DNA from: Sporomusaceae bacterium
Lineage (GTDB): Bacteria; Bacillota; Negativicutes; Sporomusales; UBA7701
Assembly: GCA_031460455.1 (NCBI GenBank)
Contig: JAVKTQ010000008.1
Coordinates: 1-64,000 of the forward strand
Length of the DNA stretch: 64,000 bases
Direction of reading: 5' to 3'
Shown here: positions 54,418 to 64,000 of the stretch, piece after piece
Numbering within the stretch: the first letter of the stretch is position 1
Layout: each line of letters begins with the position of its first letter
Made by a program: the position numbers and the translations under genes
Notes under the pieces: generated by a model
Told to the model about the DNA's origin: nothing
The model's database searches: none
The model's input: only the letters and a program-made list of their open reading frames with translations

Positions 54418-57400
54418 TTGTTGGATGTCAATAACTTCGATTCCATGCGCATAGGGTTGGCTTCGCCCGATCAGATCCGGGCGTGGTCCCATGGCGAGGT
54501 CAAGAAGCCGGAGACGATTAATTACCGCACCCTTAAACCCGAGCGCGAAGGTCTTTTCTGCGAGAAGATTTTCGGGCCGACGAGGGACTGGGAGTGTCAT
54601 TGCGGCAAGTATAAACGCATCCGCTATAAAGGCATTGTCTGCGACCGCTGCGGCGTGGAGGTTACCCGCTCGAAGGTGCGCCGCGACCGGATGGGCCATA
54701 TCGAGTTGGCCGCGCCGGTGTCGCATATCTGGTATTTCAAAGGCATTCCCAGCCGCATGGGGCTTATTCTCGATATTTCGCCCCGCGCGCTGGAGAAGGT
54801 GCTTTATTTCGCTTCGTATATCGTGCTCGATCCCGGCGATACGCCGCTGATGAAGAAGCAGCTTTTGACCGAGAACGAGTACCGCGATTACCGCGAGAAG
54901 TACGGCCATGCTTTTAAGGTGGGCATGGGCGCCGAGGCGATCAAGAGGCTTTTGGACGAGCTCGATCTTGAGAAGCTCAGCCGCGAACTCCGCCAGGAGC
55001 TCCGCGAGGTGAGCGGCCAGCGCAAGGTGCGGGCGATCCGCCGCCTGGAGGTTGTGGAGGCGTTCCGCAAGTCGGGCAACGATCCTTCGTGGATGATTCT
55101 CGATGTGGTGCCGGTGATTCCGCCCGAGCTGCGGCCGATGGTCCAGCTCGACGGCGGCCGCTTCGCGACGTCCGATCTGAACGATCTGTACCGCCGGGTT
55201 ATCAACCGCAACAACCGTCTGAAAAGGCTGCTGGATCTCGGCGCTCCCGATATTATCGTGCGCAATGAGAAAAGGATGCTGCAGGAGGCGGTGGACGCGC
55301 TGATCGACAACGGCCGCCGCGGCCGGCCGGTGACGGGGCCGGGCAACCGCCCGCTGAAGTCGCTGTCGGATATGCTCAAGGGCAAGCAGGGCCGGTTCCG
55401 CCAGAACCTTTTGGGTAAGCGCGTCGACTATTCCGGCCGTTCGGTTATCGTTGTCGGGCCGGAGCTGAAGCTGCACCAGTGCGGCCTGCCGAAGGAGATG
55501 GCGCTGGAGCTGTTTAAGCCGTTCGTTATGAAGAAGCTGGTGAACGCCGGCCACGCCCACAATATCAAGAGCGCCAAGCGCATGGTGGAGAGGGTCCGGC
55601 CGGAGGTGTGGGATGTCCTCGAGGAGGTCATCAAGGAGCACCCGGTGCTCCTCAATCGCGCCCCGACGCTTCACCGCCTCGGCATCCAGGCGTTCGAGCC
55701 GGTGTTGTCCGAGGGCCGGGCGATCAAGATTCACCCGTTGGTGTGTACTGCGTACAACGCCGACTTCGACGGCGACCAGATGGCGGTCCATGTGCCGCTG
55801 TCGGCCGAGGCCCAGGCCGAGGCGCGCCTCTTAATGCTGAGCGCGCACAATATCCTGTCGACCAAGGACGGCAAACCGGTGGCTACGCCCACCCAGGATA
55901 TGGTTCTCGGGTCGTATTATTTGACGATCGAGAAGGAAGGCGGCCTCGGCGAGGGGCGGGTTTTCGCTAACGCCAACGAGGCGCAGCTGGCCTACCACCA
56001 TAAGGAGCTTGACCTCCAGGCGAAGATCACGGTGCGGTATCCTGAGCACGGTCGCGTGAATACGACCGTCGGCCGCATTATTTTCAGCGAGGCGCTGCCG
56101 CCTGAGCTGAGGCACTTCCACCAGAAGGACGGCGAGTGGCATCTCGGCGGCCTGATGGATAAGAAGCAACTGGGCAAGCTTGTTGCCGATTGCTACCGTC
56201 GCTACGGCACCGGCAAGACGGCGGCCGTTCTCGACGGCGTCAAGAAGCTGGGCTTTTCGTTCGCGTGCCGGGCCGGCATTACGATCGCGATTTCCGATAT
56301 CAAGATTCCTGAAGCGAAGAAGGATATTCTCGCCAAGACCGAGACGCAGGTCGACCTGATCGATAAGCAGTACCGCCGCGGCCTGATCACCGAGGATGAG
56401 CGCTATAAGAAGATTATCGACATGTGGAGTAAGGCGACGGACGATGTGACGACGGCGCTGATGACTTCGCTCGACCGGTTCAACCCGGTGTATATGATGG
56501 CGACGTCCGGCGCCCGCGGCAATATCCAGCAGATCCGTCAGCTGGCGGGGATGCGCGGCCTGATGGCCGACCCCTCCGGCCGCATTATCGACTTGCCGAT
56601 CAAGGCCAATTTCCGCGAGGGCCTGACTGTTCTGGAGTACTTCATCTCGACGCACGGCGCCCGCAAGGGCTTGGTCGACACCGCGCTGCGGACCGCCGAC
56701 TCGGGCTATCTGACCCGCCGCCTGGTGGATGTGGCCCAGGACGTGATCGTGCGCGAGGATGACTGCGATATCGTCGGCATTAATCTGGTGCGCGAGAAGG
56801 CCCGCCTGACGCAGTCGAGCGCCAGCGCGATCGCGTTCCTGCGCGATACCCTGCTCGGCCGCGTGCTGGCCGAGGATGTCATCAGCCCCCATACCGGCCA
56901 GATTGTCGCTCTCCGCGATACGCCGCTGGACGACGATTATCTGCTGATTTTCGGCGAGCACGGGGTGCCGTTCCTGACGCTGTATGGTCTGTCGACCGCG
57001 ACCGAGGAGGACGTCAGCCAGTTCGCCGCTGTGGAGACTATCCAGCTGGGCGAACCGGAAGAGAAGCTGCGGGAGGCTCTCCGGGAGTCGATGCTGCGGG
57101 AGATGCTGGGCAAGAATACCGTCGAGCCGGTCAGGAACTACGCCGGCGACGAGGTTGTCGCCGCCGATACGCCGCTGACCGAGGAGCTTATCGAGGAGAT
57201 TCTCGCCGGCGATGTGCGCGAGGTCAAGGTTCGCAACAATAATATCAAGGGCATCGAGGTCGAGGCGATCACCGAGGGTACGGGCGTTATCGAGTCCCTC
57301 AAGGACCGCATCGTCGGCCGGGTAGCGGCCGAGGAGATCACCGATCCCGCCACCGGCGAGGTGGTTGTCAAGCTTAACGATGAGATTACCGAGGAACTGG

Positions 57401-58362
57401 CCGATAAGGTCGCCAAGGTGCGCGAGCAGGTGCTGATCCGTTCGGTGCTGACCTGCAAATCGCAGTATGGCGTGTGCATCAAGTGCTACGGCCGCAATCT
57501 CGCCACCGGTCATATGGTGGACGTGGGCGAGGCGGTGGGCATCATCGCGGCCCAGTCGATCGGCGAGCCGGGCACGCAGCTGACGATGCGTACTTTCCAC
57601 ACCGGCGGCGTCGCCGGCGAGGATATCACGCAGGGTCTGCCGAGGGTCGAGGAGCTGTTCGAGGCCCGCAAGCCGAAGCGGCCGGCGATCATTACCGAGG
57701 TGGACGGCACGGCCGACATCAAGGAGGTCAAGGGCATCCGCCGGGTGACGGTGGTGCCGACGGTCGGCGAAGAGCGGGTGTACCAGATCCCGTACGGTGC
57801 GCGGATAATCGTCAAGGACGGCATGCCCGTCAAGGCCGGGGAACGCGTGACCGAGGGTTCGGTCAATCCGCACGATATCCTGCGGGTGAGCGGCCTGCGC
57901 GATACTCAGCGCTACCTGGTGCACGAGGTGCAGAAGGTTTATAAGTCCCAGGGCGTTGAGATCAACGATAAGCATATCGAGGTCATGGTCCGCCAGATGC
58001 TCCACAAGGTGAAGATCGAGGAACCGGGCGATACCGAGCTCCTGCCCGGCGAGTATATCGATATCAATACCTTCGAGGAGGAGAACGCCGGGGTTATCGA
58101 GACCGGAGGCGAGCCGTCGGTGGCTAGGCCCATCCTGCTTGGCATCACCAAGGCGTCGCTGGCGACCGATTCCTTCCTGTCGGCGGCGTCCTTCCAGGAG
58201 ACGACCCGCGTGCTGACCGAGGCCGCTATCAAGGGCAAGGTCGACCCGCTGCTCGGTCTGAAGGAGAACGTCATTATCGGCAAGCTGGTGCCGGCCGGCA
58301 CGGGCATGAGCCGCTACCGCAACATCAAGCTGCGGAAGATGTCCGCCGGACAGGCCGAATAA
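54418..58362 (+). CDS. rpoC: DNA-directed RNA polymerase subunit beta'
   Basis: 1314 residues. The TTG at 54418 is chosen because it gives MLDVNNF, the conserved N-terminus; the TTG at 54391 would add nine unconserved residues. The N-terminal zinc site CHCGKYKR ... CDRCGVE, the catalytic [13 protein letters not shown] (near 447) that holds the magnesium aspartates, and the second zinc site C ... [13 protein letters not shown]. 92 bases separate it from rpoB. Confidence 0.97.
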   Translation: MLDVNNFDSMRIGLASPDQIRAWSHGEVKKPETINYRTLKPEREGLFCEKIFGPTRDWECHCGKYKRIRYKGIVCDRCGVEVTRSKVRRDRMGHIELAAPVSHIWYFKGIPSRMGLILDISPRALEKVLYFASYIVLDPGDTPLMKKQLLTENEYRDYREKYGHAFKVGMGAEAIKRLLDELDLEKLSRELRQELREVSGQRKVRAIRRLEVVEAFRKSGNDPSWMILDVVPVIPPELRPMVQLDGGRFATSDLNDLYRRVINRNNRLKRLLDLGAPDIIVRNEKRMLQEAVDALIDNGRRGRPVTGPGNRPLKSLSDMLKGKQGRFRQNLLGKRVDYSGRSVIVVGPELKLHQCGLPKEMALELFKPFVMKKLVNAGHAHNIKSAKRMVERVRPEVWDVLEEVIKEHPVLLNRAPTLHRLGIQAFEPVLSEGRAIKIHPLVCTAYNADFDGDQMAVHVPLSAEAQAEARLLMLSAHNILSTKDGKPVATPTQDMVLGSYYLTIEKEGGLGEGRVFANANEAQLAYHHKELDLQAKITVRYPEHGRVNTTVGRIIFSEALPPELRHFHQKDGEWHLGGLMDKKQLGKLVADCYRRYGTGKTAAVLDGVKKLGFSFACRAGITIAISDIKIPEAKKDILAKTETQVDLIDKQYRRGLITEDERYKKIIDMWSKATDDVTTALMTSLDRFNPVYMMATSGARGNIQQIRQLAGMRGLMADPSGRIIDLPIKANFREGLTVLEYFISTHGARKGLVDTALRTADSGYLTRRLVDVAQDVIVREDDCDIVGINLVREKARLTQSSASAIAFLRDTLLGRVLAEDVISPHTGQIVALRDTPLDDDYLLIFGEHGVPFLTLYGLSTATEEDVSQFAAVETIQLGEPEEKLREALRESMLREMLGKNTVEPVRNYAGDEVVAADTPLTEELIEEILAGDVREVKVRNNNIKGIEVEAITEGTGVIESLKDRIVGRVAAEEITDPATGEVVVKLNDEITEELADKVAKVREQVLIRSVLTCKSQYGVCIKCYGRNLATGHMVDVGEAVGIIAAQSIGEPGTQLTMRTFHTGGVAGEDITQGLPRVEELFEARKPKRPAIITEVDGTADIKEVKGIRRVTVVPTVGEERVYQIPYGARIIVKDGMPVKAGERVTEGSVNPHDILRVSGLRDTQRYLVHEVQKVYKSQGVEINDKHIEVMVRQMLHKVKIEEPGDTELLPGEYIDINTFEEENAGVIETGGEPSVARPILLGITKASLATDSFLSAASFQETTRVLTEAAIKGKVDPLLGLKENVIIGKLVPAGTGMSRYRNIKLRKMSAGQAE

Positions 58363-58391
58363 AACGTAACCCCCCGTAACCTGTAATGCCG

Positions 58392-58512
58392 GGATTGTCT
58401 GAGAAGCTCCAGATGCAAGGCGCACCGGAAAAGCGCGCTGCGACGCGTACTCGGATGTACGCGAGCAAGCGCTTTGAGGAGCAACGCCGCAGATGGACTT
58501 CTCAGGCAATCC
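58392..58512 (+). repeat. Palindromic intergenic element, copy 8
   Basis: 121 bases. Arms GGATTGTCTGAGAAGCTCC and GACTTCTCAGGCAATCC; apex GCGTAC-TCGGAT-GTACGC; conserved AGATGCAAGGCGCACCGGAAAAGCGCGC and GCAAGCGCTTTGAGGAGCAACGCCGCAGATGG blocks. Nearly the same core as copy 6, 19 kb away, with different arms. It lies 30 bases after rpoC, inside the transcription/translation supercluster. Confidence 0.93.
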
Positions 58513-58579
58513 TAAAGTATAGGGATGATACACTAGGGGGCGTGGGTATAATATTGTTGCCAAGACCTCAGTAAATCTC

Positions 58580-58608
58580 TTGACACAGCCGGGCTGTGAT
58601 GCTAATAT
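58580..58608 (+). promoter_or_regulatory. Promoter for the L7Ae-type gene and the str operon
   Basis: -35 TTGACA (58580-58585), 17-base spacer, -10 TAATAT (58603-58608), about 65 bases before the start codon. Confidence 0.7.
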
Positions 58609-58674
58609 ATTAGAGTGCCCATGGCGTTATTGGCTTTTTTACCCTATCAGTTTGTTGCTGAGGAGTGACCGTCC

Positions 58675-58923
58675 ATGCCGATCGGCACCTTGAAAGACGC
58701 CAGAAAAGTCGTCGGTGCCAAGCAGGCGGCGAAAGCGGTTGAGAAGGGCCAGGCCTGCCTGGTCTTTTTGGCCGATGACGCCGATATCCGGGTCACCGCG
58801 CCGCTCCGCGAGGCCTGCGCCCGCGCCGGCGTGAAGGTGGAAATGGCGCCAAGCATGGTTGATCTGGGCAAGGCCTGCGGCATCGAGGTCGGTGCGGCGG
58901 CTGTCGCCGTAATTAAGGTTTAG
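58675..58923 (+). CDS. L7Ae-family RNA-binding protein (YbxF-like)
   Basis: 82 residues. L7Ae fold: VVGAKQAAKAVEKGQACLVFLADDADIRVTAPL and IEVGAAAVAVIK, the K-turn-binding family. Homologues (YbxF/YlxQ types) bind kink-turn RNA; YbxF associates with ribosomes and occupies this site upstream of rpsL in Bacillus. GAGGAG lies 9 bases upstream of the ATG. A hairpin follows the stop. Confidence 0.9.
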   Translation: MPIGTLKDARKVVGAKQAAKAVEKGQACLVFLADDADIRVTAPLREACARAGVKVEMAPSMVDLGKACGIEVGAAAVAVIKV

Positions 58924-58941
58924 TAAGGGACAGGTGTTAAC

Positions 58942-58984
58942 CGTTTTGCCCCTTGCAAAAGCCGCAAGGGGCAAAATTAATTTA
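58942..58984 (+). terminator. Weak terminator-like hairpin before rpsL
   Basis: Stem GCCCCTTGC / GCAAGGGGC with an AAAAGCC loop (around 58948-58973), followed by AAAATTAATTT with only a poor T-run. It may be a processing site or partial attenuator. Confidence 0.5.
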
Positions 58985-59013
58985 CAACTCATTTTAGGGA
59001 AGGAGGTGTATTT

Positions 59014-59388
59014 ATGCCGACAATCAGTCAATTGGTACGCAAAGGCAGAGAAGAGCTGGAGAGAAAGTCCACGGCGCCCGCTTTGAAGGAATGTCCCCAA
59101 AAGCGCGGGGTATGCACGAGGGTATACACGACTACTCCGAAGAAGCCTAATTCCGCACTGCGTAAGGTCGCCAGGGTGCGTCTTACCAACAGTATCGAAG
59201 TGACCGCCTACATTCCGGGCATCGGCCATAACCTTCAGGAGCACTCGGTGGTTCTTATCCGAGGCGGCCGTGTCAAGGACCTGCCGGGCGTGCGTTATCA
59301 CATTATCCGCGGCGCGCTCGATACCGCCGGTGTGGCCAAACGCGGCCAGGCCAGGTCGAAGTACGGCGCCAAGCGCCCCAAGAAGTAG
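59014..59388 (+). CDS. rpsL: 30S ribosomal protein S12
   Basis: 124 residues, ATG after AAGGAGGTG. Contains [19 protein letters not shown] with the streptomycin-site Lys and the later [19 protein letters not shown] (Lys at the second site present); both are in the sensitive form. C-terminal [16 protein letters not shown] is typical. First of rpsL-rpsG-fusA-tuf. Confidence 0.97.
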   Translation: MPTISQLVRKGREELERKSTAPALKECPQKRGVCTRVYTTTPKKPNSALRKVARVRLTNSIEVTAYIPGIGHNLQEHSVVLIRGGRVKDLPGVRYHIIRGALDTAGVAKRGQARSKYGAKRPKK

Positions 59389-59414
59389 GCTTTCGCAAGC
59401 AAGTTTTCTGTTGA

Positions 59415-59897
<483 letters not shown>

Positions 59898-59934
59898 TTC
59901 CGGGCCGGGCTTGTGGTCCGAGTAAGGAGTGATA

Positions 59935-62013
59935 ATGGTGGCCAGAAAGTTTCCACTCGATAAGACGCGGAACATCGGCATCATGGCTCATATCGACGCC
60001 GGCAAGACTACTACAACTGAACGCATCTTATTCTATACAGGCAGAGTTCACAAGATCGGTGAAGTGCATGATGGCGCGGCTACGATGGACTGGATGGTGC
60101 AGGAGCAAGAGAGGGGCATTACCATTACCTCCGCAGCTACGACGTGCCAGTGGAACGAGCATCGTATAAACATTATCGACACACCAGGACACGTGGACTT
60201 TACCGTTGAGGTGGAGCGTTCGCTTAGGGTGCTTGACGGCGCGGTTGCCGTTTTCTGCGCGAAGGGCGGGGTAGAACCCCAGTCCGAGACGGTTTGGCGG
60301 CAGGCCGACAAATACGGCGTTCCCCGCATGGCGTACGTTAACAAAATGGATATCATCGGCGCCGATTTTTACCGGGTCATCGATATGATGAAAAGCCGGC
60401 TTGGCGCCAATGCGGTTCCCATCCAGCTGCCGATCGGCTTTGAGGATACCTACAAGGGTATCATCGATCTGATCGAGATGAAGGCGATCGTCTACACGGA
60501 CGATCTCGGCAAGGTGAGCGAGGCGACTGAGATTCCCGAGGATACGAGGGAACAGGCCGAATTGTTCCGCCTGAGCCTGCTGGACGCCGTCGCCGAGAGC
60601 GACGACGAACTGATGATGAAGTACCTCGAAGGCGAAGAGCTGACGGTGGAGGAGATCAAGGAAGGCATCCGCAAGGCGACGATCGCCTGCAAGATGACGC
60701 CCGTGCTGTGCGGCTCGTCCTATAAGAACAAGGGCGTTCAGCCTCTCCTCGACGCGGTCGTCGAATTCATGCCGGCTCCGACCGACATCCCCGCCATCAA
60801 GGGTGTCAACCCCGACAGTGGCGCTGAAGACGAGCGCCCGGCAGGCGACGATAAGCCGTTCTCGGCTTTGGCCTTCAAGATCATGGCCGACCCTTATGTC
60901 GGCAAGCTGACTTTCTTCCGCGTTTATTCCGGCAAGCTGGAGTCCGGCTCGTATGTTTTCAACTCGACCAAGGGCAAGAAGGAACGGGTCGGCCGGATTC
61001 TCCAGATGCACGCCAATCACCGCGAGGAGATCGAGACGGTTTACACCGGCGATATCGCCGCCGCGGTCGGTTTCAAGGATACCACTACCGGCGATACGCT
61101 GTGCGACGATAAGCACCCGATAATCCTCGAGTCGATGGTTTTCCCCGAGCCGGTTATTTCGGTGGCGGTGGAGCCCAAGACCAAGGCCGACCAGGATAAG
61201 ATGGGCGTGGCGCTCGTCCGCCTGGCGGAGGAGGATCCCACCTTCCGGATGCATACCGATAACGAGACGGGGCAGACGATTATCGAAGGTATGGGCGAAC
61301 TCCACTTGGAGATCATCGTTGACCGCATGCTGCGCGAGTTCAAGGTGGACTGCACTGTGGGCAAGCCGCAGGTGGCTTACCGCGAGACGATCAGAAAGAC
61401 GGTCAAGGCGGAGGGCAAGTTCGTCCGCCAGTCGGGCGGCCGCGGACAGTACGGCCACTGCTGGCTGGAACTGACGCCGCAAGAGCCGGGCGCCGGCTTC
61501 GAGTTCGAGAACAAGATCGTCGGCGGGGTTATCCCCAAGGAATACATCAATCCTATCGAGGCGGGCGTCAAAGAGGCGATGGAGAGCGGCGTTCTCGCCG
61601 GGTACCCGATGGTGGACATCAAGGTTACGGTTTATGACGGTTCGTACCACGATGTCGACTCGTCGGAGATGGCCTTCAAGATCGCCGGTTCGATGGGCTT
61701 CAAGGCCGGCGCCGCCAAGGCGGATCCCACCCTCCTCGAGCCTTATATGAAGGTCGAGGTTACGGTGCCGGAGGAGTATATGGGCGACGTTATCGGCGAC
61801 CTAAACTCCCGCCGCGGCCGTATCGAAGGGATGGAGGCCCGCGCCGGGGCGCAGGTTATCAGGTCGTTCGTGCCGCTGGCCGAGATGTTCGGCTACGCCA
61901 CCGACCTCCGTTCGCGGACCCAGGGACGCGGCGTTTACTCGATGGAATTCGATCACTACGAGGATGTGCCGAAGAGCATTTCCGAGGCGATTGTCGCCAA
62001 GGTTAAAGGGTAG
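59935..62013 (+). CDS. fusA: Translation elongation factor G
   Basis: 692 residues from the ATG at 59935 (AAGGAG upstream). G domain [49 protein letters not shown]; domains II-V with [14 protein letters not shown] and GRGQYGH. Translocates tRNA and mRNA on the ribosome. Between rpsG and tuf. Confidence 0.96.
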   Translation: MVARKFPLDKTRNIGIMAHIDAGKTTTTERILFYTGRVHKIGEVHDGAATMDWMVQEQERGITITSAATTCQWNEHRINIIDTPGHVDFTVEVERSLRVLDGAVAVFCAKGGVEPQSETVWRQADKYGVPRMAYVNKMDIIGADFYRVIDMMKSRLGANAVPIQLPIGFEDTYKGIIDLIEMKAIVYTDDLGKVSEATEIPEDTREQAELFRLSLLDAVAESDDELMMKYLEGEELTVEEIKEGIRKATIACKMTPVLCGSSYKNKGVQPLLDAVVEFMPAPTDIPAIKGVNPDSGAEDERPAGDDKPFSALAFKIMADPYVGKLTFFRVYSGKLESGSYVFNSTKGKKERVGRILQMHANHREEIETVYTGDIAAAVGFKDTTTGDTLCDDKHPIILESMVFPEPVISVAVEPKTKADQDKMGVALVRLAEEDPTFRMHTDNETGQTIIEGMGELHLEIIVDRMLREFKVDCTVGKPQVAYRETIRKTVKAEGKFVRQSGGRGQYGHCWLELTPQEPGAGFEFENKIVGGVIPKEYINPIEAGVKEAMESGVLAGYPMVDIKVTVYDGSYHDVDSSEMAFKIAGSMGFKAGAAKADPTLLEPYMKVEVTVPEEYMGDVIGDLNSRRGRIEGMEARAGAQVIRSFVPLAEMFGYATDLRSRTQGRGVYSMEFDHYEDVPKSISEAIVAKVKG

Positions 62014-62109
62014 CTCCCGGCCGGATTAAGGCAAGTTAGACATCAGCGGGCCTGCCGGCCCGGGAAAAAGCTGGTTTTCTAAAAAGCATCATTTAGGAGG
62101 TTTAGTGAA

Positions 62110-63312
62110 ATGGCAAAGAAGAAGTTTGAGAGGACCAAACCGCACGTTAACATTGGCACCATCGGTCACGTCGACCATGGCAAGACCTCGCTGACCGCGG
62201 CTATCACGCTGCTGCTGTCCAAGTCGGGCGGCGCGACGTTCGTCGCCTACGACCAGATCGACAAGGCGCCGGAAGAGCGCGAGCGCGGCATTACGATCAA
62301 CACCGCCCACGTGGAATACGAGACCGAGAAGCGCCACTACGCGCACGTCGACTGCCCCGGCCACGCCGACTATGTCAAGAACATGATCACCGGGGCCGCC
62401 CAGATGGACGGCGCTATCCTGGTGGTAAGCGCGGCCGACGGCCCGATGCCCCAGACCCGCGAACACATCCTGCTCTCCCGCCAGGTCGGCGTGCCGGCGA
62501 TGGTGGTGTTCCTGAACAAGGCCGATATGGTTGACGACGCCGAGCTGATGGAGCTGGTGGAGATGGAAGTGCGCGAGCTGCTGTCGAGCTACGAGTTCCC
62601 CGGCGACGACATCCCGGTAGTCTCCGGCTCGGCGACCAAGGCGCTGGCCTGCGGCTGCGCGAAGCGCGACTGCCAGTGGTGCGGCAAGATCATGGAGCTG
62701 ATGGATGCCGTCGACGAGTACATCCCGACTCCGGAGCGCGCGACCGACAAGCCTTTCCTGATGCCTGTCGAGGACGTGTTCACGATCACGGGCCGCGGCA
62801 CCGTGGCGACCGGCCGTGTGGAACGCGGTCAGGTCAAGGTTGGCGATACTGTCGAGATCGTCGGTATGACCGAGAAACCGAAATCGACGGTCGTAACGGG
62901 CGTGGAAATGTTCCGCAAGCTGCTTGATTCGGCAGTGGCGGGCGACAATATCGGCGCGCTGCTGCGCGGCGTTGACCGCAAGGAAATCGAGCGCGGCCAG
63001 GTACTGGCGAAGCCGGGTTCGATCAAGCCGCACACCCAGTATAAAGCCGAGGTGTACGTGCTGTCGAAGGAAGAGGGCGGCCGCCATACGCCGTTCTTTA
63101 ACGGCTACCGTCCGCAGTTTTACTTCCGGACGACGGACGTAACCGGCGTGGTGACTCTGCCGGAGGGCGTCGAGATGGTAATGCCTGGCGATAACATCCA
63201 GATGGCGATCGCGCTGATTACGCCGATCGCGATCGAGGAAGGCCTGCGGTTCGCGATCCGCGAAGGCGGCCGCACGGTCGGCGCCGGCGTTGTCACCGCG
63301 ATCAGCGAGTAA
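62110..63312 (+). CDS. tuf: Translation elongation factor Tu, copy 2
   Basis: 400 residues, identical in protein and, as far as the text can be compared, in every base to copy 1 (44607-45809), while upstream (TTTAGGAGGTTTAGTGAA) and downstream flanks differ. It carries the same four-cysteine segment. This is the canonical tufA position behind fusA. The identity confined to the coding region suggests gene conversion keeps the copies matched. Confidence 0.97.
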   Translation: MAKKKFERTKPHVNIGTIGHVDHGKTSLTAAITLLLSKSGGATFVAYDQIDKAPEERERGITINTAHVEYETEKRHYAHVDCPGHADYVKNMITGAAQMDGAILVVSAADGPMPQTREHILLSRQVGVPAMVVFLNKADMVDDAELMELVEMEVRELLSSYEFPGDDIPVVSGSATKALACGCAKRDCQWCGKIMELMDAVDEYIPTPERATDKPFLMPVEDVFTITGRGTVATGRVERGQVKVGDTVEIVGMTEKPKSTVVTGVEMFRKLLDSAVAGDNIGALLRGVDRKEIERGQVLAKPGSIKPHTQYKAEVYVLSKEEGGRHTPFFNGYRPQFYFRTTDVTGVVTLPEGVEMVMPGDNIQMAIALITPIAIEEGLRFAIREGGRTVGAGVVTAISE

Positions 63313-63328
63313 CATCCCGCTTTCAGGT

Positions 63329-63378
63329 TCGGGCGGGGCGGCTACCCGGCCGCCCCGGCCCGGATATGGTTTTTTTCA
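63329..63378 (+). terminator. Candidate terminator after tuf copy 2
   Basis: GC-rich hairpin CGGGCGGGGCGG / CCGCCCCGGCCCG (with a bulge) followed by GATATGGTTTTTTTC. The 8-base gap before the T-run weakens the call. Confidence 0.5.
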
Positions 63379-63486
63379 GTATATATCGGTTTTCCCAAGG
63401 CGATGAGACGGGATGTTGCCCGCGTTGCGGGGAAACTCCCGTTGAGAATGTCCGTTCATGAAACTGGGCGATAAGGAGGCAACAAA

Positions 63487-63798
63487 ATGGCTAAACAACA
63501 GAAAATCAGGATCCGCCTGAAGGCATACGATCACAAGGCGCTGGACGCCAGCGCGGCCAAAATCGTCGATACCGCCAAACGCACCGGTGCGATGGTATCG
63601 GGACCCATCCCGCTTCCCACCGAGAAGAATATCTTCACGATCTTGCGTTCACCCCATGTCAATAAGGATTCCCGCGAGCAGTTCGAGATGCGGACCCACA
63701 AGCGCCTTATTGATATCGTCGAGCCGACCCCGAAGACGGTTGACGCGCTTATGCGCCTTGACCTGCCGGCTGGCGTGGACATCGAGATTAAGCTGTAA
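63487..63798 (+). CDS. rpsJ: 30S ribosomal protein S10
   Basis: 103 residues. Signature [42 protein letters not shown] (read in order) and [27 protein letters not shown]. Also NusE in antitermination complexes. AAGGAGG precedes the ATG. It begins the S10 operon. Confidence 0.97.
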   Translation: MAKQQKIRIRLKAYDHKALDASAAKIVDTAKRTGAMVSGPIPLPTEKNIFTILRSPHVNKDSREQFEMRTHKRLIDIVEPTPKTVDALMRLDLPAGVDIEIKL

Positions 63799-63811
63799 GG
63801 GGGTGGCATAA

Positions 63812-64000
63812 ATGTCTAAAGGTATTTTAGGTAAGAAACTTGGTATGACGCAGATCTTTACCGCCAAAGGCGAGGTCATCCCGGTGACGGTCGTCGAGGC
63901 TGGCGCCAGCGTCGTACTTCAGAATAAGACTGTCGAGAGCGACGGCTATAACGCTGTGCAGCTCGGGTTTGGCGTTATCAAGGATAAGAAGGCCACCAAG
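63812..64000 (+). CDS. rplC: 50S ribosomal protein L3 (partial)
   Basis: The first 63 codons: [20 protein letters not shown] and [19 protein letters not shown], the typical L3 N-terminus. AGGGGGTGG lies upstream of the ATG. The gene continues beyond the window end. Confidence 0.95.
   Translation, partial: MSKGILGKKLGMTQIFTAKGEVIPVTVVEAGASVVLQNKTVESDGYNAVQLGFGVIKDKKATK

Overview
The window is a high-GC stretch of a spore-forming Firmicutes chromosome. Sporulation genes (a GerW/YtfJ homologue, spoIIP, sigH) lie in the conserved order ctsR-mcsA-mcsB-clpC-radA-disA-carD-PIN/TRAM-ispD/F-gltX-cysE-cysS-mrnC-thyX-rlmB-yacP-sigH, followed later by rpmG-secE-nusG-rplKAJL-rpoBC-rpsL-rpsG-fusA-tuf-rpsJ-rplC. 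The high GC, the IspDF fusion, frequent GTG/TTG starts, a CsgG-type exported protein and oxygen-defence genes typical of anaerobes (rubrerythrin, peroxiredoxin) fit a Sporomusaceae-like anaerobe of the Negativicutes. That placement is inference; the window alone does not prove it.

Layout. 0-0.35 kb: end of an rRNA operon (23S 3' end, 5S, terminator). 0.4-7.9 kb: membrane protein, DUF2953 and GerW sporulation genes, CsgG-like protein, rubrerythrin under a PerR/Fur-type box, AdoMet decarboxylase, FabK-like reductase, a metal-dependent-hydrolase-like membrane protein and an RlmI-like methyltransferase. 8.1-15.2 kb: CtsR-controlled stress operon, radA, disA. 15.2-19.3 kb: spoIIP and a small partner, a carD-linked conserved protein, carD, PIN/TRAM ATPase. 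19.3-31.2 kb: HD-GYP protein behind a long structured leader, ispDF, gltX, a Cys T-box operon (cysE-cysS-mrnC-thyX), rlmB, a VanW protein, yacP. 31.2-32.1 kb: sigH with a terminator in its leader. 32.1-46.4 kb: accessory block between sigH and rpmG, with an orphan BrxF-like ATPase, peroxiredoxin, DUF421, Nudix, UppP, esterase, lipoprotein, MBL hydrolase, phosphoesterase, HD-GYP, five tRNAs and tuf copy 1. 46.4-64 kb: the transcription/translation supercluster, including a second tuf identical to the first.

The most unusual content is non-coding. Eight intergenic palindromic elements (about 120 bp, two of them enlarged) plus one half-element are spread over 56 kb. They keep an apical GCGTAC/GTACGC stem while the middle and basal stems change in both strands together. 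Two larger regions (27.85-28.45 kb and 37.53-37.97 kb) carry related modules, including three copies of a paired-hairpin module whose loops are GTCCAT or close variants while the stem sequences differ. I do not recognise a named family. The half-element supplies the -35 box of the cysteine T-box operon, and other copies overlap or supply stop codons.

Regulation readable from the sequence includes CtsR-like heptads at ctsR, PerR/Fur-like 7-1-7 boxes at rubrerythrin and peroxiredoxin, a T-box at cysE, L1-type hairpins before rplK and rplA, an L10 leader, and intrinsic terminators within the sigH and rpoB leaders.
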